From Firmicutes bacterium UBA5286 (GTDB lineage: Bacteria; Bacillota; Proteinivoracia; UBA4975), in contig DHSM01000014.1 in assembly GCA_002408465.1 (NCBI GenBank), forward strand, positions 91,920 through 155,919: 64,000 nt of DNA. Direction: 5' to 3'. The position numbers and the translations under genes are program-made. How positions within the stretch are numbered: the first letter of the stretch is position 1; every line of letters begins with the position of its first letter. Shown here piece by piece: positions 52,660 through 61,195 of this stretch. Under the pieces are notes generated by a model. That model ran no database searches, was not told where the DNA came from, and saw only the letters and a list, made by a program, of their open reading frames with translations.

Positions 52660-53288
52660 GTCTGTGCACATTCCTTTTATTTGTAATAAGTCTGCTAGTA
52701 ATATGGCATCTAAAAACTCATGATTTCAGGTGAGCATTATTAGTCCTGGGGGGACTGTCAAACCTGAAAAAAACAAGGCTTGGGGAAACGGTAGCGACGC
52801 CTGATAACTAAAGCCATATTTTAATCGTAAAAAACAACTTCCGATAATATACATTATGTTAACTTGGGAGAAATTCGAGTAAATCCCTGAGATCTCCGGC
52901 TAAAGATCTCCCCTATGCAATGTTCTGGCTGACTAAATCAGAACAAATGTTAAGACTGCAAATGGAATAGTCAGCTGAAAACTGCAACTAAGTTGGACAA
53001 CCTTATAATATTTCCGGATAGTCTTCGTTAGGCTATTACGATTTAGTGAAATTTCGCTGAATAGTACTTTTTATGCCAGTAAATTTTTTGTCCTGCCCCT
53101 CCCCTTTCCTTGCTTCTCTTTCTCCCTCTTTTTTTCCCAAGGAGAATCCAACCTTAATTTTAAGCTGCTAATTATTGATCCTGAAATGACCACAAAAAAC
53201 GACCACGTATTTTGCGATTTAAGGCCGATAGAATTCGGAGGCAGGGGTATATATACCCCTGAATAATGATAAGGGGAAGATAGAGGGA
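52660..53288. other. Long non-coding interval with candidate RNA structure
   Basis: No gene is supported in these 630 bases. The + strand at 52724-52815 can fold: TTTCAGGT/ACCTGAAA encloses AGTCC/GGACT, and then two exclusive helices, AGGC/GCCT or GGCTT/AAGCC. Further hairpins are GAGATCT/AGATCTC (52889-52910) and TGTTCTG/CAGAACA (52921-52945). A perfect 20-base palindrome, CAGGGGTATATATACCCCTG, is at 53242. No known RNA family was recognised. Confidence 0.35.
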
Positions 53289-54110
53289 CTAATCCAGGCA
53301 GTTTACATCTCCCGCTAACATGTTTCGCACATCACTGTGAATTGACCGGAATTGTTTTCGCTGTTCAGGTGGCAACGGGTATATGTCGCGAGAGATCTCC
53401 CAGAACAGGTCCATGGATTCATTTAATCCCCGGATCATGTCTTTTCGGTCCAGCCTGGCAAAACAGCGGCTGAGCCGGAGATAGTATTCGGGGATCCTTG
53501 CGGCGATATTTTTGTGTCGGCAGCTTTCCTCAGGAACTTCTGGTTCTATCAGTTCCATGAGCATCTGCTGCAGCCACCAGTTGGACATGCGATAGGCCCG
53601 AAAGAGGTCCCCACGCAGAATATACTTGGCGCAAAGGACAGTGTTAAACCAAAAAACAGGGGGAGTGGTGGACCAAATTTCTGCTTCGGACTCCCCTTGC
53701 TGCGGCTGAATGCGGCCTTGTAAGCCCTCCAGCAGACCTCGGGGATCATAAAGAATCTGCCAGCCCCGGCTGAGGTAATCTCCTAATTGACAGGGACCTT
53801 GCATTGCCTCAAGTTCTTCCGGGGTGTAAAAGTGAAAATCGCTGTCCATGTATCCCTGAAACATCACTCTCACTTCATTAGGCAGCACTAATGGAAACTG
53901 TAAGATTACCGGCGCAATTGACTTTGCCCAGTCTGTGGAAACCAACTTCCGGCACAAGCTAGACTCGACACAGATAAAGAAGTCAATATCGGAAAAACGG
54001 TCCACATGCTGGCCACGGCCTCGCGAGCCTATCAGGGCGATTCCCCAGCAGCTGTCGATGGCGGCGAAATGTCTGGTGACCGCAGAGATTATTTCTTCAG
54101 CATTGGCCAA
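53289..54110 (-). CDS. Nucleotidyltransferase (aminoglycoside adenylyltransferase-like)
   Basis: A 273-residue protein with the polymerase-beta-type nucleotidyltransferase motif ALIGSRGRGQHVDRFSDIDFF near residue 24, cut here at its usual length, giving the G-S and D-x-D residues. The remainder is helical. The fold resembles AadE/AadK streptomycin 6-adenylyltransferases, but the substrate is not predictable. The TTG start has GAGGGAG upstream. It is the last gene of a five-gene - strand run with ABC transporter genes. Confidence 0.75.
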   Translation of the reverse strand: MANAEEIISAVTRHFAAIDSCWGIALIGSRGRGQHVDRFSDIDFFICVESSLCRKLVSTDWAKSIAPVILQFPLVLPNEVRVMFQGYMDSDFHFYTPEELEAMQGPCQLGDYLSRGWQILYDPRGLLEGLQGRIQPQQGESEAEIWSTTPPVFWFNTVLCAKYILRGDLFRAYRMSNWWLQQMLMELIEPEVPEESCRHKNIAARIPEYYLRLSRCFARLDRKDMIRGLNESMDLFWEISRDIYPLPPEQRKQFRSIHSDVRNMLAGDVNCLD

Positions 54111-54176
54111 GTGTTACTCCCTCTTTCTGACTCGCTTAATTTGCGCTTCCCTCTCCCCCATTCTTGCTGAGGAGAT

Positions 54177-55046
54177 TTACAATTCAATTTCCTGAATTCC
54201 CGCCTGGATATAACTCTTGATTTTTGCAGGAACCTTGAGGCGGGGATCAAGATACAACTCCCCCACCCTGGTCTCATCTACATCAGCTTTCATAGTTAAA
54301 GGGGCGCAGCGGTCCAGGAGCTCCAAGTCCGCCTCAGTCAACTCAGAATCTGGGCAGTCTGCCAGGCCCCAACAATCCCAGGGCAGGAGCTCTACTTTAT
54401 TTAGGGCGGCAATATCCCGCACAAAATCACCGCGAATAAACCCCAGGCCCCGCATGTCAAAAATCCCAAAGTCATTGGGGTCGGCTTCTCCCTGCCTGCA
54501 CCAATGCCAGGCCTTACCGCCTACAATGAATTCATTGCGGGGCACGTCCAAGGCATCAAAGCGGATCCCCAGGACATCCCTTTGCAGGTCGTCGAGTTGG
54601 GCATCAACCAGCACCCAGCGCTTTTGTTCGGCATGCCAGTATTCGCATACCCAGTGGTCCTCATATGTGCCGGGGCGAAAATAGGCGCCGAAACCACAGC
54701 GGGCCCGGGCTGGTATCCCTTGACTGCGCAAAAAAGAACAAAGCAAGGTGGCAAAATCCCGGCAGTTTCCTGCCAAACGCTTTTCCATGGGCCGTGGGGT
54801 TTCCAAGGGTCTCTCATCCAGCTGGAATATACGTTGCAGTTGAAGGCGGACCTTCCGCAGCTGCACTTCCTGCTTGCGTTCCTCAGGTAGATTCAGTCCA
54901 TACCGCTCAGCCCAAAAAACGTGAATCAATAGGCCCTGTACGACCTTAACTAAGGCGGAGATGTCCCTTGGCAGATCCTGCAGCTTATCGCCATATTCAC
55001 CCGGCTCTGTGATTATTCCCTGTTCCGCATAAAACCGGTATACCAT
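54177..55046 (-). CDS. Transglutaminase-like cysteine protease domain protein
   Basis: A 289-residue cytoplasmic protein with a transglutaminase-like core: GNCRDFATLLCSFLR near residue 113 (Cys), YEDHWVCEYW near residue 148 (His) and WVLVDAQLDD near residue 163 (Asp). No signal peptide. Such domains act as peptidases or amidases. The ATG has AAGGAG. It lies 66 bases before the nucleotidyltransferase gene and 51 bases after a permease gene. Confidence 0.8.
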   Translation of the reverse strand: MVYRFYAEQGIITEPGEYGDKLQDLPRDISALVKVVQGLLIHVFWAERYGLNLPEERKQEVQLRKVRLQLQRIFQLDERPLETPRPMEKRLAGNCRDFATLLCSFLRSQGIPARARCGFGAYFRPGTYEDHWVCEYWHAEQKRWVLVDAQLDDLQRDVLGIRFDALDVPRNEFIVGGKAWHWCRQGEADPNDFGIFDMRGLGFIRGDFVRDIAALNKVELLPWDCWGLADCPDSELTEADLELLDRCAPLTMKADVDETRVGELYLDPRLKVPAKIKSYIQAGIQEIEL

Positions 55047-55097
55047 AAATTCGCTCCTTTCATATAGCTTCCTGATTAATGAAACTAGTGCGGATTT

Positions 55098-56423
55098 TTA
55101 TCTGCCCAGCCATTCCCGAATAATTCTGGCCGGCAGGAAGATCCTTTTCTGACGCTTTTGCATCATATCGGTGATCTCCTGATAACAAATGCTGAGTCCT
55201 GGGCTTAAGGTGGCCAGCAGGGCAAAGAATGCAACAGATGCCCCCGCCATAAGAATATCCTGGATTCGCATTTGCGGCCAGAACTTTTCCCCGCCCAGTC
55301 CATAACTGATAGCCCCAGTGCCCACATAGATTCCTGTGCTCCCCAGAATGGCTGTGAGAACTCCTGCCAGCACCAGGGCTGCTGCCAGCGCCATTGCCGC
55401 CAGCAGAAACATCTCGGTGAAAATGATGCCATAATTTTGGCCGCGGCTGTAGCCGATGGCCCGCAGGGTGCCGAATTCACGAATGCGCTCATACAGGTGC
55501 ATGCGGATTGTGGCCACCAGGCCAAAGGCAATTACAGCCAAGATAAAGAAGATGAAGATGTTGAACATTATTCGCATGTACTTAGAGTTATTGGTGTAAA
55601 AGGTTGAGGCATCCATGAATGATTCGGCGTAGAGTACGGGATTGCCTGCAAGGGATGAATCCAGTTCCTCGGCGAGCTCCCCTGCTTGCTTGCTGTCATT
55701 CAAGTAGATCCGATATATATCAAACAGTGGCTGCGGAACCCCGGTAAGCTCCCTGGCATCTTCATCGCTCATAAAGGCAAAAAAATTATCGTAGCCGGCG
55801 CCATTAGCGTATATTCCGGTAATGACAAATTCGCGCTCCCGGAGCTCCTTGGCATTCGTAATTGCCCTGAGCTTAATGGTATCCCCTTTAGTCAGGTTCA
55901 GGTCCTGAGCAAGAAACTGGCTGATGCAGATTCCTGAGGCTGCTGCATCAGGCAAATAGCCCTCAAGTATTTTCAGGATCTTTTCCTGCTGTAGAAAAGC
56001 CGCATGTTCCGAAGTTAAGCCAAAGACAACAAATTGGTCATTGGCCTCCCCCACGCTGTACCGTCCCCGGCGCATTATACTGGGAAACCCTTTTTGCACC
56101 TTATCACTATTGTCTTCAATGAACTCCTCCAGCTTGGCGACTGCCTCCAAATTTTCTCTTACCAAATCCGGATTGTAACTGACCAACTTATGTAAGAAGC
56201 GGCTGGCATCGCTGGGGCTGATATCCTTCATTCCGGACCACATTACGGCCACATGGCCAGTCTGGTAATGCACATAACTACTAATAACCTGATTTTCCAC
56301 CCCGTTCATTGCTGCATTGGAAATCAGCAGCAAAAAAGAGGAAGTAAACAAAGCACAACCAATAAGCAGGGAACGCCACTTGTTTTGCACAAGATTGCGG
56401 AAGGCGATTTTTAATATCAGCAC
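55098..56423 (-). CDS. ABC transporter permease, FtsX/MacB type (second)
   Basis: A 441-residue permease: one N-terminal helix (about 15-37), a large outer domain (about 40-285), then three C-terminal helices in an FtsX domain (FNIFIFFILAVIAFGLVA; ERIREFGTLRAIGYSRGQ is the typical coupling stretch). The GTG start has GGAGGGAG. It pairs with the next permease and the ATPase, a LolCDE/MacB-like exporter or mechanotransmitter. Confidence 0.85.
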   Translation of the reverse strand: MLILKIAFRNLVQNKWRSLLIGCALFTSSFLLLISNAAMNGVENQVISSYVHYQTGHVAVMWSGMKDISPSDASRFLHKLVSYNPDLVRENLEAVAKLEEFIEDNSDKVQKGFPSIMRRGRYSVGEANDQFVVFGLTSEHAAFLQQEKILKILEGYLPDAAASGICISQFLAQDLNLTKGDTIKLRAITNAKELREREFVITGIYANGAGYDNFFAFMSDEDARELTGVPQPLFDIYRIYLNDSKQAGELAEELDSSLAGNPVLYAESFMDASTFYTNNSKYMRIMFNIFIFFILAVIAFGLVATIRMHLYERIREFGTLRAIGYSRGQNYGIIFTEMFLLAAMALAAALVLAGVLTAILGSTGIYVGTGAISYGLGGEKFWPQMRIQDILMAGASVAFFALLATLSPGLSICYQEITDMMQKRQKRIFLPARIIREWLGR

Positions 56424-56434
56424 TGTTCTCCCTC

Positions 56435-57646
56435 CTAATCTCTCAGGGTTTTTACCGGATCAAGGGTTGCTGCATGCCAGGAAGGCCACAGGGCTGCAAC
56501 CAATGTAAACAGGAGGACAATGGCAGCCATTGGAAAGATCAGTTTAAAATCATACTGTATGTAGAATACCTTGCCCATCATAAAGTCAATGGGCGGGCCA
56601 AATTCAAAGCCAATATTGGACAAGGCCAGAACCAGGCCTGAGCCGGCAGCGATTCCCAGGGAACAAAATGCCACGGCGATTATAAGGATTTCTCCCAGAA
56701 AGATTTGGATTATATCCTTTCGGCTGTAGCCGATAGCCTTCAGGGTCCCTATCTCCTGCCTGCGTTCCATGCCCATCATAAACACCAGGTTAATAATCAG
56801 GATGCTGACAATTACCATCAGCACGAGGATGAAAATGAACCCCATGCCCTGGTACACACTGATGCCGTTAAACACAAATCCGCCCATGTCTTCCCATACA
56901 GATAGAGTGACCCCCTGAAGTTCAGCGTCCAGTTGCGTGAAAACCTCTTTTGTTTGGTCAGATTCTGGCACAAAGACAATGACATCGGTAGCCTCGCCCG
57001 ATTCATAGCCGGCCAAAACCCTGGCGCTTTCCAGATCGGTGAAAACCGCATTATACCCGAACATTGAAAGCATCTGGACATCACCAATGCCTACAACAGT
57101 CAAAGAAACTGAGCCAGCCTCACTGACTGCCTGTATCGTCTCGCCAACAGAAATTTGCAGTTGCTCGGCAAAGTATGAGGCTAACACTACCTCCCCTGTG
57201 GCAGAAGGACTGAGATACCTTCCCTGTTCCAAACCAAAGGCCAATCGGTAATGGGCTTCCTTTGGGTCATGGCCAATTATCATGGCATAATCCTGCTCAA
57301 CACCTTTGATTAGGGTTGCATTGGTGCGGACCCGCTGGGTATAATCTAGTCTCTTGCTGTTCAAGACAGCAGTTATACCTTCCAAATCCGAACAGGATAA
57401 GAAATGCAGTTCGGTCCAGCTTGTTTTCATGGCCAGCATATCTTCTTCTTCAGTAAATTCCGAGCGAATCTGGACATGTCCTGTCAGGGAATTAATCAGG
57501 GCGTCCTGCATATTGCCTGTCACTGTCATAAACAAGGAGTTAAAGACGATCAGGATAAAGCTGGTCAGGAATACGAACAGTCCTAAAGACAGAGAGCGCC
57601 ACCAGTTGCCTGCTATATTTTTAAGGGCTATGGAAAGCAGTCTCAT
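56435..57646 (-). CDS. ABC transporter permease, FtsX/MacB type (first)
   Basis: A 403-residue permease with the same plan: N-terminal helix (about 18-40), MacB-like outer domain, and FtsX domain with ERRQEIGTLKAIGYSRKDI. Its start overlaps the ATPase stop by four bases. The two permeases share the coupling motif and are presumably a heterodimer. Confidence 0.86.
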   Translation of the reverse strand: MRLLSIALKNIAGNWWRSLSLGLFVFLTSFILIVFNSLFMTVTGNMQDALINSLTGHVQIRSEFTEEEDMLAMKTSWTELHFLSCSDLEGITAVLNSKRLDYTQRVRTNATLIKGVEQDYAMIIGHDPKEAHYRLAFGLEQGRYLSPSATGEVVLASYFAEQLQISVGETIQAVSEAGSVSLTVVGIGDVQMLSMFGYNAVFTDLESARVLAGYESGEATDVIVFVPESDQTKEVFTQLDAELQGVTLSVWEDMGGFVFNGISVYQGMGFIFILVLMVIVSILIINLVFMMGMERRQEIGTLKAIGYSRKDIIQIFLGEILIIAVAFCSLGIAAGSGLVLALSNIGFEFGPPIDFMMGKVFYIQYDFKLIFPMAAIVLLFTLVAALWPSWHAATLDPVKTLRD

Positions 57647-58323
57647 GCTAATTCACTTTTGAGCACACCGTCTTCAATGTGGTAAATGACGCTGGCTCGC
57701 TGCATTATCTTGGGGTCATGGGTGGAAAAAACAAAAGTAGTCCTATTTTCTCGGTTGATTGCCTGCATTAGGTCAATTATCTCAATTCCAGTTTTTGAAT
57801 CCAGGTTTGCGGTAGGCTCATCAGCCAGCACTAGTTTGGGATGGGTAACCAGGGCTCTGGCCACGGCCACCCTCTGCCTTTGACCTCCAGATAACTCAGC
57901 AGGCTTATGCCTGGCCTGAGCTGTCAAGCCCACAGCCTCGATAAATCTCGCTACCCTCTCTGCCCTCTCCTTCTTGGAAATGTCCTTGCGAATCAAGAGA
58001 GGCAACTCCACATTCTCCCTTACGTTAAGTACAGAGATCAGATTAAAGGCTTGGAAGATAAAGCCGATTGTCTTTAAACGGATAGAATTTAACTCCCGCT
58101 CAGATAATAAATTAACCTGCCTCTCCCCCACCCAGACCTCGCCGCTGCTGGGCTTGTCCAAACAGCCAATCAAGTTTAGCAGGGTTGACTTGCCGCTGCC
58201 TGAAGCCCCTGCCACTGAGACAAACTCTCCTTCTTGAATAGACAGATTAATTCCTCTCAAGGCGGGAACAGTTGTTTTACCTAAGGTATAGTTTTTATAA
58301 ACATTTTTTACGCTTACAAGCAT
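57643..58323 (-). CDS. ABC transporter ATP-binding protein, MacB/LolD type
   Basis: A 226-residue ATPase with Walker A VAGASGSGKSTLLN near residue 38, signature LSGGQRQRVAVARAL and Walker B KLVLADEPTANLDS. It powers the two permeases downstream. AAGGAGAG precedes the ATG. A hairpin with a U-run lies in its leader. Confidence 0.92.
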   Translation of the reverse strand: MLVSVKNVYKNYTLGKTTVPALRGINLSIQEGEFVSVAGASGSGKSTLLNLIGCLDKPSSGEVWVGERQVNLLSERELNSIRLKTIGFIFQAFNLISVLNVRENVELPLLIRKDISKKERAERVARFIEAVGLTAQARHKPAELSGGQRQRVAVARALVTHPKLVLADEPTANLDSKTGIEIIDLMQAINRENRTTFVFSTHDPKIMQRASVIYHIEDGVLKSELA

Positions 58324-58366
58324 CTGACACTCTCCTTAAAAGGCAACTCCACTACAGCATAACATT

Positions 58367-58397
58367 AAAAAAAAATAGTTTCCAGACAACTGGAAAC
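58367..58397 (-). terminator. Terminator-like hairpin in the ABC operon leader
   Basis: On the - strand GTTTCCAG and CTGGAAAC pair on TTGT and are followed by T-A and nine T residues. It lies 44 bases upstream of the ATPase start, with no gene before it on that strand, so it could be an attenuator. Confidence 0.6.
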
Positions 58398-58463
58398 AAA
58401 GAATAAAAACAATTTTTTCATAGCTTTTGTATTGTCTTACTTCAACCCTGTCAGCGAATCCCG

Positions 58464-58492
58464 TTGACAATAACCATGGAATATCTTATAAT
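58464..58492 (+). promoter_or_regulatory. Promoter of tRNA-Trp
   Basis: Perfect TTGACA and TATAAT separated by 17 bases, ending 12 bases before the mature tRNA. Confidence 0.9.
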
Positions 58493-58504
58493 GATACACG
58501 TTGC

Positions 58505-58580
58505 AGGGGAGTGGCTCAATTGGCAGAGTGGCGGTCTCCAAAACCGTTGGTTGCAGGTTCGAATCCTGTCTCCCCTGCCA
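58505..58580 (+). tRNA. trnW: tRNA-Trp (anticodon CCA)
   Basis: A 76-base cloverleaf. Acceptor stem AGGGGAG/CTCCCCT, D arm GCTC/GAGT, anticodon stem GCGGT/ACCGT with loop CTCCAAA, T stem GCAGG/CCTGT with TTCGAAT, discriminator G and encoded CCA. It has its own strong promoter and terminator. Confidence 0.96.
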
Positions 58581-58595
58581 AATAAACGCATACTG

Positions 58596-58623
58596 CCAGG
58601 GAGTAAACTCTCTGGTTTTTTTT
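58596..58623 (+). terminator. Terminator of tRNA-Trp
   Basis: CCAGGGAG and CTCTCTGG pair on TAAA (one G-U) and run into eight T residues. Confidence 0.88.
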
Positions 58624-58709
58624 AATATGCTTTTAACGGCTTCCTACGCCGGAATAAAAAACATATAGGGAGCGGTTAACACAGCTAATACCAGGGCAAG
58701 CTTTTGCTT

Positions 58710-59082
58710 TTAGCTGTTATCTAGACTTGAAGTCTCCAGGCTGTATTTATAGTTAAAGCGAAAAATGAAAAACGCGGATATTATTACACAGCCTGTTATC
58801 CAGAGCACAGTGTAAATATTATATGTATAGGCTTGAGGATTGAAAAGCATGGCTGCAGCACCGATAAAATCAGCTGCTAAACCATAAAGCCATACTTTTA
58901 CGATTACGCTTTTGATATTTTGCATAATATCTTTTATGCCAAGGAATTTCAGCGTCAAAACTACAACCACCAATTAGGAAATTTGCCGGCAATACTGCAA
59001 GCCACAGTTTCGGCCACAGCAGTAATATCCATACTGGAAATATAGCATCGTACAATTTAATGTATTTCTTTTTCATTAACAA
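58710..59082 (-). pseudogene. Frameshifted small membrane protein
   Basis: Two overlapping frames make one membrane protein. The first part runs KKYIKLYDAIFPVWILLLWP to LAVLPANFLI. The second continues LTLKFLGIKDIMQNIK and further hydrophobic helices to the stop. The switch is near 58975, where a small deletion is the simplest cause. GGGGTGAG precedes the TTG/ATG start. Unless a sequencing error, it is broken. Family unknown. Confidence 0.55.
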
Positions 59083-59259
59083 ATATCTCACCCCTTTATA
59101 ATAATAGCAAAGGGAATTTTTAATTATTATCGCAATCTCATGGCATCTCATTGCTTTGCATAAATCTAGAGCTAATTGAGACCTTGTTGCCTTAGTAAAA
59201 CAATTGGCACTGTTCAAATCCCTCCATTAGATGTAAAATACCAGCAGGAGGGATTGATA

Positions 59260-60174
59260 GTGAAAAAATTTCTTGTTGTTCTTTTAGTTATTATATTAGT
59301 GCTTGGCCTATTAATTGGCGGGTTTGTCTTCGCCCTGCGTCCTCCATTTACAGTAGTCGCTCCTAAGGAATCTGAGTTTACCGAACTTAAACCTGCCCTC
59401 AATGCATATCTTATGGACAGGGCTGCCCTGGCCCTTGATAGTTACTCCGGCGAGGGTGAAATTGACGTCAGTTTAGATGAAGCCGGCCTCAGCCAGGTTC
59501 TTGCCAATGCATTGGCCAGCCGGATTGACAACTTTCCCCGGAGACTGAAATATACCGGTGTCTTTATGGACATTCGCCAGGAATATATACAGATAGGCGG
59601 CAGCTTTAAATTTTTATTCTTCCCCGTGGGCGTTTCCGCCCGCATGCAAGCGGAAATCCGTGACGGTAATTTGGAGCTGAAAGTGAACTCTGCTCATTTG
59701 GGAAGAATCCCCCTGCCTCTTAACTTTGTCCTCAAGACTGCAGAAAAGTATACCGAGCTACCAGAGGGAATTTCCTCACTATCTGTATCTGTCCCCATTA
59801 ATGATGAAGGGGAAAGTTTGGGCTTCAATGTTTCAGGGTTAAAATTACAAGCAGAACAACTGGTATTCAGCATCCAGGCCGAAGATAATCTTATTCCGGA
59901 AATAGATGAAGCCATTCTGGAAGATTTAGAAGAACTTAAACCTCAGGCCCAATCCATCCTGGCCGATAACCCTGTGGCACTGGCGATACTTGATGAGCTT
60001 GAGGCTTTGCTGGAGGAATCAAGAGCCAAGGGAAAACCAGTCAACCCCTTAAGACTAAGCATCCTGGGGGAAAAACTGTACAACGCCCTCAGCGAAGATG
60101 AAATTCAGCAGCTAAGAAATATTGTCGATGACAACACCATGAAGTTTCTTGAGGAGAACATGGACTGGTTTTAG
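59260..60174 (+). CDS. Membrane-anchored YpmS-like (DUF2140) protein
   Basis: A 304-residue protein with one N-terminal helix (about 4-26, FLVVLLVIILVLGLLIGGF) and an outer domain of repeated beta strands (YIQIGGSFKFLFFPVGVSA, LGRIPLPLNFVLKTAEKY), the style of YpmS/DUF2140. The last third is acidic and helical. The GTG at 59260 is 7 bases after AGGAGGG. Function unknown; the family assignment is tentative. Confidence 0.6.
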   Translation: MKKFLVVLLVIILVLGLLIGGFVFALRPPFTVVAPKESEFTELKPALNAYLMDRAALALDSYSGEGEIDVSLDEAGLSQVLANALASRIDNFPRRLKYTGVFMDIRQEYIQIGGSFKFLFFPVGVSARMQAEIRDGNLELKVNSAHLGRIPLPLNFVLKTAEKYTELPEGISSLSVSVPINDEGESLGFNVSGLKLQAEQLVFSIQAEDNLIPEIDEAILEDLEELKPQAQSILADNPVALAILDELEALLEESRAKGKPVNPLRLSILGEKLYNALSEDEIQQLRNIVDDNTMKFLEENMDWF

Positions 60175-60427
60175 CCTGCTAACAATGATTAATGGTTAGA
60201 GGAGATTGAAATAGTTGAGAAGTATAGGATTTTAGCAAACATGATAAAGCTGTTGTTTCAGAAATCTACCTTATCTCTACCCGTAAGGATCAACGCGGGA
60301 AAGGCGTTGGAGCCCCATGCCTAATTGAAAAATGCTAAAAGGGCGCAAAAAGGGAACAAAAGAAAAGAGGAGCTAGAAGCCCCAATATAACATTTTTAGT
60401 TATTACCTAGGCTATAGAGATCCCGCT
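60175..60427. other. Non-coding interval
   Basis: No gene or clear signal is seen. The stretch is A+T-rich with purine-rich blocks and may be worn-out coding DNA of the adjacent recombinase remnant. Confidence 0.4.
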
Positions 60428-60622
60428 CTACCGTCTGGGTAATTTCTTTTTGGTCCCCCGAGGAACATGAGCATAAACCTCGTCTACAAGTCGGGCAGCA
60501 GTGTGGCCGACCCACTTTGATAGTTTGAGGCTGTGAATATTTGTTTTCATGAGTAGTGTTACGTTCTTATTAAGAAACGATCTTCTCCTCCTTGCTTTTT
60601 GTGGCCGCGAATTGGCCCTCAT
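60428..60622 (-). pseudogene. Possible C-terminal remnant of a tyrosine recombinase
   Basis: A 64-codon frame contains TLLMKTNIHSLKLSKWVGH followed by TAARLVDEVYAHVPRG. This matches the end of phage integrases, where L-G-H and the nucleophilic tyrosine are separated by nine residues; here exactly nine lie between His and Tyr. The rest of the catalytic domain and the N-terminus are absent, so it is a fragment. Confidence 0.5.
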
Positions 60623-60635
60623 AAAGTGGGGAGGA

Positions 60636-60680
60636 GAAAAAAAAGGCCATCCCTTGCAGTTTAGCGTGAGGGATGGCCTT
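60636..60680 (-). terminator. Strong hairpin terminator, - strand
   Basis: AAGGCCATCCCT and AGGGATGGCCTT form a perfect 12-base stem; on the - strand it runs into eight T residues. No gene lies upstream on that strand, so it is probably the leftover of a lost gene. Confidence 0.65.
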
Positions 60681-61195
60681 AAGTATTTAATTACTTGGTA
60701 AATTTTGTTCCAGATATTAAAAACTTAAAAAACTAGCTAATGAGCATCTTAACTATTTATAACACACTAATTGTTCCCGAAAAAAAACAGATGTTTTTCT
60801 GGGTTTTCTGGGGAGGAAAAACGAGCGATTTGTGGAATTATTTATCAAGACTGTCATCGACAAGTAAAAAGGTTATACGCCTTTAATATATTCAACTAAC
60901 TGTTTTCAAGAGGGATGGTGTCAGAAGTAATTGGTTCCTGTCCTGGCAACCCCTGTATATCGTAACTCATGGTATACAACAAGTCGCCCCCACAGCAATA
61001 TGTGCTCATTCGAGTCTTCCTAGTATAGATGGTGCTTCACTTTTGTTGCGGAACAACAAGTCTCCTAAGAAGGAAAATAGAATCTCCCTCATAAAAGATA
61101 GATGAGTTTAGCCTTAATTCCGTGTGGTTGTTAAAGAATTGATTTTGGTTGCGCACCAAAAGAAAAAAAATATACTGCACAAAGAGGTGGGAAAT
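60681..61195. other. Non-coding interval before the permease genes
   Basis: No gene is supported. An imperfect inverted repeat around TTGTTGCGGAACAACAA lies near 61040. The frame of the next gene is open from 61124, but without a ribosome site, so these bases are taken as leader. Confidence 0.4.

Noticed and set aside
52786..52815. Cyclic-di-GMP or tmRNA-like element in the gene-free interval
   Set aside because: A few motifs look similar, but the required core sequences are absent.
53242..53261. Terminator for the nucleotidyltransferase gene
   Set aside because: The 20-base palindrome has no T-run on the - strand side, so it cannot be called an intrinsic terminator.
60241..60400. Part of the recombinase gene, or a structured RNA, in the purine-rich stretch
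   Set aside because: No frame gave a convincing continuation of the integrase-like fragment and no stable fold was obvious.
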